Positions 27,501-33,969 of a DNA stretch of 64,000 bases are shown piece after piece. Below the pieces are notes generated by a model that was not told the origin of the DNA, did no database searches, and saw only the letters and a list, made by a program, of their open reading frames with translations. The translations under genes were made by a program, and so were the position numbers. This DNA comes from G965116155 sp965116155 (GTDB taxonomy: Bacteria > Bdellovibrionota > Bdellovibrionia > Bdellovibrionales > UBA1609). Where the stretch lies: contig OZ220488.1 of the NCBI GenBank assembly GCA_965116155.1, positions 1 to 64,000 of the forward strand, in the 5' to 3' direction. Positions within the stretch are counted from its first letter, which is position 1, and each line of letters begins with the position of its first letter.

Positions 27501-28032
27501 GGCAGCTGTTTTGGGTTTGCCTATGGAGGCGATGTTTTTTCAATTTGCCTTGTTGCATGGCTTGTATAACACCAACCAGGGTGAGTCTTTGTCGGGTCCG
27601 AGCATGCCTGAGATTTTGCACCAGGTGTATGTGGCAGAAAAGCTCGATAACAAAGAGGGTTTTCAGTTTTATGAGTTTAGCATCAACGGTAGGTTGTATT
27701 TTGTGCTTGCAAGTAGCAGGGTGAGCTTTGAGTTATTTAAAAACCTGGCTCTTGTAAGAAGGCTTGCTAAGGTGCCAGGCAGTATTTTGGCGCTGATGCT
27801 TAAGGTTAAAAAATCAGAAGGCGAGATAGACCCTAAGGATGCAGAAAAAATTGCGCCCTATGTGGAGCTAGTGTGGGAGAAGGCTTTAGATAGCCGTGGA
27901 GAGCTGTTTGTGGATATTAAGGATGTGGAGAAATTTTTAGCACCCCATGGCTTTCACCATGCGTCTTACTACGAGTACATGCTAGAAAAAATGGCCACCT
28001 TAAGCACCAAGCGCCATGGACGCTTATATTAA
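24583..28032 (+). CDS. zinc-dependent met-zincin metalloprotease, lipoprotein
   Basis: 1149 residues. The GTG start is supported by AGGGGG seven bases upstream. A short signal sequence ends in a Cys pair (WGCSAC, Cys 15 or 18) typical of lipoproteins. The catalytic site is HEIGHTLGLRH at about residues 586-596, an HExxHxxGxxH metzincin zinc motif followed by a Met-turn candidate, SSMMDY, at about 627. This resembles the large DUF5117/met-zincin type (zinc-dependent metalloprotease). A His/Asp-rich, low-complexity insertion lies near residues 430-475. Likely surface or periplasmic; the substrate is unknown. It is the second gene after the barrel protein. Confidence 0.85.
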   Translation: MTCRKILLIVIAWGCSACARLDYIPVLKDDATLSPKITLMGQAVPQDLGRSLSQDEWVYLPSSLKSSRTNAHWFPYFVGETKRVRFRMGESHIRVVESDPEERFSANPTNQKSLLLIPIEHVEYACRKNSYGKCTNREEERQDIAWHKKTHFKLDVAKMQQQGFNFLPDHWDSLFGSCLTPTHTQMVSFKLEDGVLNFELERHFKSSVACNMQRLREASDLADLDFSVRVHYSFVRADKVVSPTYKPLVVAHNKTMPFGFFHNTRRRLSVDNRDELAGESFLINRWEPGAKITYYLSPEFQKPEHADLRRITFEVVRNLNDVLSKGTSGTKIVLEDARPGMGIGDVRHSFIVLEEDPHYMSPAGYGPAATDPLTGEILSGRVVMYLGALKYSVSHMYSEIVEHQKKSANQKKPPSPLLMQFMFQHAARDKSPAQKDPSSSVEEDHSPVGEADDAPHSHARGTGSGHGEMRSMLRGEHIHKMGGVPYAKRLQDLIDQKNFKTARRVFMEHHNMYPADHFAGVGDVSKMPPALRDELTHVLQEQLCAAPKAGCKSKKALLAWHDLSDEQKKHAIKVIMPFIWGPILAHEIGHTLGLRHNFMGSEDKENFYSVKELEQMGFAGREMRYSSMMDYPGHWFNTLPIAGKYDIAALRYAYDEQVQLKGGEWIELEKLNKQHAGTALKPYYFCTDSHVPLSPRCNRFDEGASLLEIVGFYVERYESFYKWRNLRNQRRVFSEYDEPYYLMARWEEFFQIRRVLDWYSSLLLAYGDVPEIAWQVVPELVDLRKSLKKAAEFFAKIITQPARHCVVQSATAGVQVVPLEWFSKTALSCLDPRVRWPKGVLALGEGGKFFNSRRGRHANRDAGAIDVRGIWVDKLLAWQMLIGGNMPLGGGVVQRQSWPMSFMQVPELSDTVRQLVRDVFVDEAKGELDLRFVQYAPLRLTSFQHKMFSIHPDLRYPHVSNSHIVFKPVHGFTAAVLGLPMEAMFFQFALLHGLYNTNQGESLSGPSMPEILHQVYVAEKLDNKEGFQFYEFSINGRLYFVLASSRVSFELFKNLALVRRLAKVPGSILALMLKVKKSEGEIDPKDAEKIAPYVELVWEKALDSRGELFVDIKDVEKFLAPHGFHHASYYEYMLEKMATLSTKRHGRLY

Positions 28033-28035
28033 AGA

Positions 28036-28281
28036 CTAGCCAAAACGCCTCTTGCATGTAGCGCCGCCTGGTGGAGCGCCTCAGGGCGCGCTAGGCAAGC
28101 GAAAAGGCAAGAGGTGTTTTGGCGGTCTATGCAGCCTCCGCAACTGGCATATACTCTTGGGCCTCGGGTTAGCGCACAACCTTGGGTTCAATTAGCTGCC
28201 AATCCACCCAGTATCCTGCGTCACCAGATCTCATCCAATTAAGACTGGCGCGCTAAAATCGGCCCAAGAGTATATGCCAGT
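28036..28281. repeat. palindromic repeat family B, copy 2, with 21-bp inverted boxes
   Basis: Inverted relative to the copy at 4.6 kb. GCCAAAACGCCTC (28039-28051) faces GAGGTGTTTTGGC (28111-28123) with one G-T mismatch, which would be a G-U wobble in RNA. Beyond it a perfect 21-bp inverted pair lies at 28143-28163 and 28261-28281 (core CTGGCATATACTCTTGGG). The same box occurs once at 4.6 kb and once at 48.6 kb. The family occupies the first half of a 615-base gap. Confidence 0.8.
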
Positions 28282-28347
28282 CACAATGGCTGATTAGCAA
28301 GATAGTGCCAATTGCATGTTTGGTGCACTAAACAACCTCAAGGCCCT

Positions 28348-28640
28348 GCATGCGTAAGCATTAGAGTGCTAGTAAAATTCTCTGGGACTAAGCGACGCTA
28401 TTATCGCAGCCTTCTGGAAGAAGGCGTCCGCGATAATAGCAAGCGTAGCTGAGAATTTTGCGGCCTATAAGGCTACTATAAGCCCGTACCTGCAAGAGCG
28501 ATTTACATAAATTGAGGAAAACACTGTCGCCTGCTCCCCAGGCTTTATTGATCGCAAAAAAACCAGGCGTGACCTAACCTGCCAGATTCACTTAACGCCA
28601 TGAACAACCTCTTGCTGAAAGCCCCGTGCATTGCGTAAGC
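28348..28640. repeat. palindromic repeat family A, long copy with near-identical partner at 49.9 kb
   Basis: Begins TGCGTAAGCATTAGAGTGC. Outer arm AAAATTCTC pairs with GAGAATTTT, the middle stem GCTATTATCGC with GCGATAATAGC, and the cap is GCCTTC TGGA AGAAGGC. An extra segment (28495-28600) with CCAGGCTTTATTGATCGC follows. About 250 bases match, inverted and with only a few differences, 49918-50158. It ends at another GCGTAAGCATCAGAGC box overlapping the end of the TPR gene region. Confidence 0.88.
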
Positions 28641-28647
28641 ATCAGAG

Positions 28648-29532
28648 CTATTGGGCTTCGAGTAAGTTTTTGGCTCTATCATAATAGGGGTTGCCCTGTT
28701 GGGTTTTGATGATTTTGTTTAAAAGCTCCTGGGCTTCTTGTTTTTGTCCAAGCTCTAGCAAGGCGCAGGATTTTAAAAAAAACAAATCCGCCAAATACGG
28801 GCTTTTAGAACGCAAGCTTTTTTGTAATTGGCCCAGTACCTGTTTGGCTTCAAGGGGCTTTTTAGCTAACAGCCACAGCTTGGCCAGAAACCACTTTGTG
28901 CTCGGCACAGATTGCTTCACCAGCTGCGCCGCCTCTAAGTAATACCCTTCGACATAAAAACAATACCCTACCGAAAAGGCCTTTGAGGGTTGGTTTTGGA
29001 CGAGGGATTGGGCACTGGAAAAAAGCGCGCAGTTAGACTGAGGGGAGGTGGTTTTTTCTTCTCTAGACGCCTCAAGCCCACCATCAGTAGGGGCAGGTAG
29101 AGTCTGCCCCCAATACCACACTGTAAGGTCTTGCAGTTTTTTTTGTATTTCCTTTTTCTGGGCCTTTTGCGGGGTGTTTTGCCAAGGGTGGCTTTGATTT
29201 AAAAAGGCCCCTCCCCCCACCGTGTTGTAATGGGCATGCATAAGCTCAAGCAAGCAGTAGCTGAGGTCGGTGTTTTCCAAATCCGGACAATGTCCTATTA
29301 GCCATACCAAAGGGCGCCAAGGCAGGTGCAGGAGTTTGTTTTGACTCAAGCGTTTTTGGTAAAAATTTAGCACCATTGTGTAGCGCTTGGCGTAAAGCAA
29401 AAAACACAATAGCTCCTCTGCCTGCTTAGTACGGAGATTTTTTGCCAAATTATTCTCAGCCCATACGATGCTTTTTTCTAAACCATAGAAGCTAAGGTTT
29501 TTATGCAATAGCTGTTGGGTATTGCTAGACAT
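28648..29532 (-). CDS. TPR-like protein of unknown function
   Basis: 294 residues, helical throughout, with no signal peptide. The C-terminal half looks like degenerate tetratricopeptide repeats (YYLEAAQLVKQ, LFFLKSCALLELGQKQEA, QELLNKIIKTQQGNPYYDRA). The N-terminal half is also helical, and the middle is a charged linker. I choose the ATG at 29532 rather than the TTG one codon before. It is 8 bases downstream of efp, so it is in the TPR-efp operon. Probably a cytoplasmic scaffold; no specific role recognised. Confidence 0.65.
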   Translation of the reverse strand: MSSNTQQLLHKNLSFYGLEKSIVWAENNLAKNLRTKQAEELLCFLLYAKRYTMVLNFYQKRLSQNKLLHLPWRPLVWLIGHCPDLENTDLSYCLLELMHAHYNTVGGGAFLNQSHPWQNTPQKAQKKEIQKKLQDLTVWYWGQTLPAPTDGGLEASREEKTTSPQSNCALFSSAQSLVQNQPSKAFSVGYCFYVEGYYLEAAQLVKQSVPSTKWFLAKLWLLAKKPLEAKQVLGQLQKSLRSKSPYLADLFFLKSCALLELGQKQEAQELLNKIIKTQQGNPYYDRAKNLLEAQ

Positions 29533-29540
29533 CAAGCAGT

Positions 29541-30110
29541 TTATCGCACAGCACTAATGCGCTCCATATAATTGCCATTTTGGGTGTCTACTTTAATGAC
29601 ATCCCCTTGGTTAATATGCAAAGGCACCTGCAACGTGTACTGGGTTTCAAGTGTTGCCGGTTTAAGCGCTCCTGATACTGTGTTGCCCTTAAAACCGGGC
29701 TCGGTTTGCACGACTTTAAGCTGCATAGTATGTGGCAGCTCCACCCCTACGGCCCTACCATTAAAGCAGCAAAGCTTGCATGGTGTGTTTTCTATCAGAA
29801 AGTGTGCCGCCGTTCCTAAGAGCTTGTCATCTAGAGCGATTTGCTCGTAATTTTGCAAGTTCATAAAATGGTACCCTGCGGAGTCTTTGTAAAGAAAATC
29901 CGCATTTATGTACTCTATGTCTGGAATCGGAAACTTCTCTCCCGACTTTACTGTGCGGTCGATGTTTTGCCCAGTGATAAGATTTTTAAGCTTGGTGCGC
30001 GTAAACTGGTTGCCCTTGCCGGGTTTAAAGTGCTCAAAATGCGTAATCACATAAGGCTGGTCGTTTATTAGAATCTTCAGTCCTTTTTTAAAATGATTGG
30101 TGCCGTACAT
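29541..30110 (-). CDS. efp: translation elongation factor P
   Basis: EF-P relieves ribosome stalling at consecutive prolines. 189 residues with the three beta-barrel domains of the family. The modification loop reads KPGKGNQF, so Lys32 corresponds to the beta-lysylated Lys34 of E. coli EF-P, and EpmA/EpmB-type modification would be expected but is not encoded in the window. The closing GDVIKVDTQNGNYMER matches the conserved C-terminal domain. The gene lies between two TPR-protein genes on the same strand. Confidence 0.95.
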   Translation of the reverse strand: MYGTNHFKKGLKILINDQPYVITHFEHFKPGKGNQFTRTKLKNLITGQNIDRTVKSGEKFPIPDIEYINADFLYKDSAGYHFMNLQNYEQIALDDKLLGTAAHFLIENTPCKLCCFNGRAVGVELPHTMQLKVVQTEPGFKGNTVSGALKPATLETQYTLQVPLHINQGDVIKVDTQNGNYMERISAVR

Positions 30111-30128
30111 AAGCCTGCCTTGTTCTTG

Positions 30129-30884
30129 TTATTGCTGTTTGCGATTGTGGTTTACGCGCCTTAATAAAAGCCGCAAGTGGTTTATTTGTTTCTCTCGTAC
30201 TGCATTTTCTGGCCGTGCGTTCCGTAGCCTATGCGGCACTACCTTGGCAGAGGCGTCACCCAGTGATAACTGAATGCTGGCGACGCGGTCGCTTATGGCC
30301 TGTGTAGGTCCCAACAAAGCCTCTCCTTCGTTAAGGGTTTTTAGGGCTTTAGTGAGTTCGTTACGCATCACATAGGCATCTGCCAGCGACACCACCCGCT
30401 CCAAAGAAAACCCCATGCTTTTGGGAGCGGGCGTTTTTTTTAAAACCTGAAACACGTCGGCATCGTATTCTTCAGCACTGAGGCTTTCTAGTTTTTTTAC
30501 CACCTCGCGGGCCCTTGTGTCTTGAGGAGCTAAAAACAAACACTGCTTGTAAATGCTCAGCGCCTTGGGTATCTGCTTGAGGTACAAAAAACTCTCCCCT
30601 AAAAGCTTGTGAGCCATAATGCTTTTAGGGTCAAGCTCTAAGGCTTTGTGTAAGCAGCGCTTGGCTTTTTCGGGCTCCCCCATTTGCAAGTACAGCCGCC
30701 CCAAGCACAGGTGTGCCCCTGTCCACTCGGGGTGCTCTTGCACTCCCTTGGTGGCAAGGCTCAAGGCTCTTGTGTGCTGCCCTTCGCGTCCATAGGCCTC
30801 AGCCAGCAGTACAAAGGCCCTAGATTTTGGGTTTAAACGCAAGCTTTCTTTGTAAAGTGCAATATCTTTACTCACATAGGCCAT
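30129..30884 (-). CDS. tetratricopeptide-repeat protein
   Basis: 251 residues without a signal peptide. At least four canonical TPR units are visible from residue 5 to about 115 (for example PKSRAFVLLAEAYGREGQHT, WTGAHLCLGRLYLQMGEPEK and SIMAHKLLGESFLYLKQIPK), then a linker and further helices. The C-terminus is basic. First gene of the TPR-efp-TPR operon. TPRs mediate protein contacts; the partner is not evident from sequence. Confidence 0.75.
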   Translation of the reverse strand: MAYVSKDIALYKESLRLNPKSRAFVLLAEAYGREGQHTRALSLATKGVQEHPEWTGAHLCLGRLYLQMGEPEKAKRCLHKALELDPKSIMAHKLLGESFLYLKQIPKALSIYKQCLFLAPQDTRAREVVKKLESLSAEEYDADVFQVLKKTPAPKSMGFSLERVVSLADAYVMRNELTKALKTLNEGEALLGPTQAISDRVASIQLSLGDASAKVVPHRLRNARPENAVREKQINHLRLLLRRVNHNRKQQ

Positions 30885-30943
30885 GCTATGGGAAGTTTAT
30901 ACCTTCTAGCAAGTCGTGACTGAAGTATGTTCTCCGGTGAAAA

Positions 30944-31214
30944 GCTATCCAGCACGTGAGGGCGCCCTGGCCAGAGAGCGCAGACCCTTGGCTTCCTCCA
31001 AAGGAGGCCGGTAAAAGGGTCAAGTGACGAAGTTAAGGTGCTGTCACGCGCTGGATAAGAGATCGCACAAAGCTACAGGCGCATAGTAGCTTCATAGGTC
31101 GCAAAATAAAATTGGGTAAGTGTACCGATCCAGCGCAAACGCCTCCCTCTGGGAGGCTGCACTGGATACGGCACTTACTGACCAACTTTATTTTCCTAGC
31201 GCTCTGATGCTTAC
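30944..31214. repeat. palindromic repeat family A, two units
   Basis: The left unit reads CTATCCAGCACGTGAGGGCG, then GACCCTT pairing with AAGGGTC around CCTCC AAA GGAGG. The right unit has the arm AAAATAAAATTGG pairing with CCAACTTTATTTT (one bulge/mismatch), GATCCAG-type middle stem with CTGGAT, and cap GCCTCC CTCT GGGAGGC, then the end box GCTCTGATGCTTACGC. The last 27 bases overlap the 3' end of tsaB. Confidence 0.85.
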
Positions 31215-31865
31215 GCAGTTTATGGGTGCAATGCTTTGCCAAGTGTTTAGGGCAACAAAGTGCTTATATGTTTGATCTTTTGTGGACAGCTGAGCGATGC
31301 GTGCAATTTGCGTGGCAAGGGGCGGGTAATGGCCTTTAAAGGGTGGCAAAAGCTTGGCCTCTAACTTATCTCCTATATAAAACGATGCTCTAAGTGGTGG
31401 GTCGTTAAGCTCTAAAAGTTCTAAATGCTGCATGCAGGTGGGTTTTTGAAACCATTTGGGGCCTGGCGCTATGCATGCTGCGTAAAAGTTTGAGCCAAAA
31501 GCTTTGCTAATGTTCCACACATAGTATGATGGGTGTTGATGCGCAAGCTCTAGAGCTGCGGGCGCGAGGGAGCTTATAGAATAAACAGGTTTATTGAACA
31601 AATAGGCCAGGCTTTTAACAAAACTCACCCCCACTCGCACGCCGGTAAAGCTCCCCGGTCCCACGCCTAAGGCATAGGCATCAATTTGATTGGCTGTGAA
31701 GTTTTGAGTTTGCAAAAGTTTTTTAAACTGCGGCACCAGGCACTCGCTGTGGGGTGTGTGCTTAGAGTTCCACTCTAAGCCTGCTATAAGGCGTGATGCT
31801 TTATTGTCCCACAGGCATAAGCTGCCGTACTTAGTACTGGTATCAAGAGCAAGCAAAATAGACAC
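31188..31865 (-). CDS. tsaB: tRNA threonylcarbamoyladenosine biosynthesis protein TsaB
   Basis: TsaB partners TsaD and TsaE in making t6A37 of ANN-decoding tRNAs. The ASKHA-fold N-terminus is clear: LLALDTSTKYGSLCLWD, then LGVGPGSFTGVRVGVSFVKSL (the diagnostic GPGSFTG at about residue 69). 225 residues. The last nine residues (Cys-Val-Ser-Ile-Arg-Ala-Leu-Gly-Lys) are encoded by a family A end box, so a repeat inserted near the original 3' end seems to have supplied the tail and stop codon. Confidence 0.92.
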   Translation of the reverse strand: MSILLALDTSTKYGSLCLWDNKASRLIAGLEWNSKHTPHSECLVPQFKKLLQTQNFTANQIDAYALGVGPGSFTGVRVGVSFVKSLAYLFNKPVYSISSLAPAALELAHQHPSYYVWNISKAFGSNFYAACIAPGPKWFQKPTCMQHLELLELNDPPLRASFYIGDKLEAKLLPPFKGHYPPLATQIARIAQLSTKDQTYKHFVALNTWQSIAPINCVSIRALGK

Positions 31866-31901
31866 AAATAAGGTCTATACGGCATCTTGGGCTTTTGTGG
31901 C

Positions 31902-32078
31902 TAGCGTAAGCATAAAAGTGGCCCCTTGAAATCTTGGGCGGGTAGCGTAGCCACCTGCTCCCCTTTATGGGGTGCTAAGCGGGTGGCAAGCGAAAAGCCC
32001 CAGGATTTCAAGGGAGAACTGGATAGCTCACGAGGCTGCTCTGGAGTTGGCTCTTATTGCCCAATTTTATTTTACTAG
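31902..32078. repeat. palindromic repeat family A, CCTTGAAAT subtype plus half unit
   Basis: Opens with GCGTAAGCATAAAAGTGG and is the inverted counterpart of 20728-20917 (CCTTGAAAT/ATTTCAAGG arms, CCACCTGCTCCCC with GGGG). Its right part, TGCTCTGGAGTTGGCTCTTA followed by CCCAATTTTATTTT and TAGCGCTCTAA, is shared with 42806-42868. Unit 1 of a block of about 600 bases with no ORF between tsaB and the ankyrin gene. Confidence 0.82.
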
Positions 32079-32092
32079 CGCTCTAATTTTTG

Positions 32093-32278
32093 TTTGCTCA
32101 ACGTACGGGACTTTGACGAGAGTATGGTCGCTACGGGCCTACAGCCCTTCGCTACAGGCTCATAGATGCCGTATAGCCCACCCAATATTCTGCGGGACGC
32201 TTGGCACCCTGATGGCCGCCCCGTTGGGGCTATCAGTGCGCCGCCGCTTTATCCCAGAATATTGGGTTAGTCCTTTAA
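32093..32278. repeat. palindromic repeat family A, AATATTCTG arm variant
   Basis: Box CGTACGGGACTTTGACGAGA, a GGGC/GCCC hairpin 1, connector CATAGATGCCGTATAGCCC, then outer arm CCCAATATTCTGCGGGA pairing with TCCCAGAATATTGGG, cap GCCCC GTT GGGGC, and end TTAGTCCTTTAA. Compared with 20083-20278, the outer arm has changed on both sides together. Confidence 0.88.
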
Positions 32279-32477
32279 ATTGTGTTTGCTCAACGTACGG
32301 GACTTTGACGACAGTGTCGCGGCTTTGGACCTAGGACATCCAAAGCCGCAGGGCCATAGATGCCTTATAGGTCGGAAAATGCCCTGCGGGACGCTTATCT
32401 TTCTGATGGCCGCACCTTTAGGTGCTATCAGGAAGATGCGCTTAATCCCATGGCATTTTCCTAGCGCTCTAATTTTG
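32279..32477. repeat. palindromic repeat family A, GAAAATGCC arm variant
   Basis: Starts TTGTGTTTGCTCAACGTACG. Hairpin 1 is GCGGCTTTGGA with TCCAAAGCCGC, outer arm GGAAAATGCC with GGCATTTTCC, middle stem ATCTTTCTGAT with ATCAGGAAGAT, cap CACCT TT AGGTG. It ends CCTAGCGCTCTAATTTTG, which overlaps the last codons and stop of the ankyrin gene. Confidence 0.9.
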
Positions 32478-33923
32478 TAGTAACTTTGCACAGAGCGATT
32501 TGCCACGCTGTAAAAGCGCGTTCACAGCGCCAGGTTTTTCTATTGTGCCAGCATCAATAGCCCCATGCTCTTGCAAAACCGCTGCAAGCGCTTCATGCCC
32601 GTTACGCGCAGCCCAAATAAGCGCTGTATTGTCATCTTTGTCCTTGGCATTAACATCAATATCTTTACGCGCTAAAAGAGCTTGTGCAAATTCTTCATTC
32701 CCTTTACGCGCAGCCCAAATAAGCGCTGTATCGCCACCTTTGTCCTTGGCGTTAACATCAATATCTTTACGCGCTAAAAGAGCTTGCACAGATTCTTCAT
32801 GCCCGTTATACGCAGCCCAAATAAGCGCTGTATTGCCCCAACCGTCCTTGGCGTTAACATCGATATCTTTACGCGCTAAAAGAGCTTGTACAGATTCTTC
32901 ATGCCCGTTATACGCAGCCCTAATAAGCGCTGTATTGCCCCAACCGTCCTTGGCGTTAACATCGATATCTTTACGCGCTAAAAGAGCTTGTACAGATTCT
33001 TCATGCCCGTAATACGCCGCCCAAATAAGCGCTGTATCGCCACCTTTGTCCTTGGCGTTAACATCAATATCTTTACGCGCTAAAAGAGCTTGCACAGATT
33101 CTTCATGCCCGTTATACGCAGCCCAAATAAGCGCTGTATTGCCATCTGCGTCCTTGGTGTTAACATCAATATCTTTACGCGCTAAAAGAGCTTGCACAGA
33201 CTCTTCATGCCCTTTGCGCGCCGCCCAAATAAGCGCTGTATCGCCATATTTGCCCCTGGCGTTAACATCAATATCTTCATGAGCCAAAAGAGCTTGTACA
33301 GATTCTTCATGCCCATTATACGCAGCCCAAATAAGCGCTGTATTGCCATCATCGTTCTTGGCATTAACATCAATATCTTTATGAGCTAAAAGAGCCTGCA
33401 CAGACTCTTCATGCCCTTTGCGCGCCGCCCAAATAAGCGCTGTATCGCCACCTTTGCCCCTGGTGTTAACATCAATGCCACTATTTAATAAAGTTTTTAT
33501 AAAGTGCAACCTGCCCCTTTGCGCAGCCCAAAAAAGAGCCGTTTTGCCATGGTCGTCTGTTTGGTTAATATCAACGCCGGCATGGCCCAACAAAGTCTCA
33601 ATATCTGCATAGTTAGGCATTTGCACCGCCTGCATAAGAGCCGTGTGGCCTTGGATATCTTGAGCATTGATATCTATTTTGTGGTTTAGCAAAGTTTTTA
33701 CAAGGGCGTAGTCTTTATGCTTAACGGCCCAAAAAAGAGGCAGCATAGCGCCCGTCAAAACCTCTGCATCCAGCATATTTTTAACAGAATCCGGCAAGTT
33801 TATTGGATCACTAGCTGCTTGGGGCTTGCCCCAATAATAGTCATCGCGCGGGGCTTCATCAGCCAAAACATACGAATACGAGCACAAAAACAAAATCAAA
33901 AACGCACACAAAAGCTTTCTCAT
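32469..33923 (-). CDS. exported ankyrin protein with near-identical 102-base repeats (paralogue 1)
   Basis: 484 residues. Signal peptide of about 21 residues ends near VLADEA. A conserved leader (KPQAASDPINLPDSV) is followed by 12 ankyrin units of 34 residues. Units 4-11 are almost identical, with the pattern DTALIWAAxxGHEESVQALL then DIDVNAK. A short tail (GAVNALLQRGKSLCAKLLQN) is shared with the paralogue at 41.0 kb. AAGGAAAAG lies before the ATG, and only 46 bases separate it from the VWA gene, so it is the last gene of the exported ATPase operon. The near-identical units point to recent expansion or gene conversion. Confidence 0.88.
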   Translation of the reverse strand: MRKLLCAFLILFLCSYSYVLADEAPRDDYYWGKPQAASDPINLPDSVKNMLDAEVLTGAMLPLFWAVKHKDYALVKTLLNHKIDINAQDIQGHTALMQAVQMPNYADIETLLGHAGVDINQTDDHGKTALFWAAQRGRLHFIKTLLNSGIDVNTRGKGGDTALIWAARKGHEESVQALLAHKDIDVNAKNDDGNTALIWAAYNGHEESVQALLAHEDIDVNARGKYGDTALIWAARKGHEESVQALLARKDIDVNTKDADGNTALIWAAYNGHEESVQALLARKDIDVNAKDKGGDTALIWAAYYGHEESVQALLARKDIDVNAKDGWGNTALIRAAYNGHEESVQALLARKDIDVNAKDGWGNTALIWAAYNGHEESVQALLARKDIDVNAKDKGGDTALIWAARKGNEEFAQALLARKDIDVNAKDKDDNTALIWAARNGHEALAAVLQEHGAIDAGTIEKPGAVNALLQRGKSLCAKLLQN

Positions 33924-33969
33924 TTACGCTTTTCCTTATAGGGCACACTTTTTTTAAAACCTTCTTTTA

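Noticed and set aside
28033..28647. Insertion sequence remnants
   Set aside because: No transposase ORF or fragment in any frame; the inverted repeats are explained by families A and B.
32500..33282. Plus-strand ORFs antisense to the ankyrin repeats
   Set aside because: Open only because the 102-base repeat lacks stops in that frame; products are repetitive Ser/Leu strings.
32609..33460. Regular 102-base repeats resembling a CRISPR array
   Set aside because: The units are contiguous, in frame and encode ankyrin repeats; there are no unique spacers of constant length and no cas genes.
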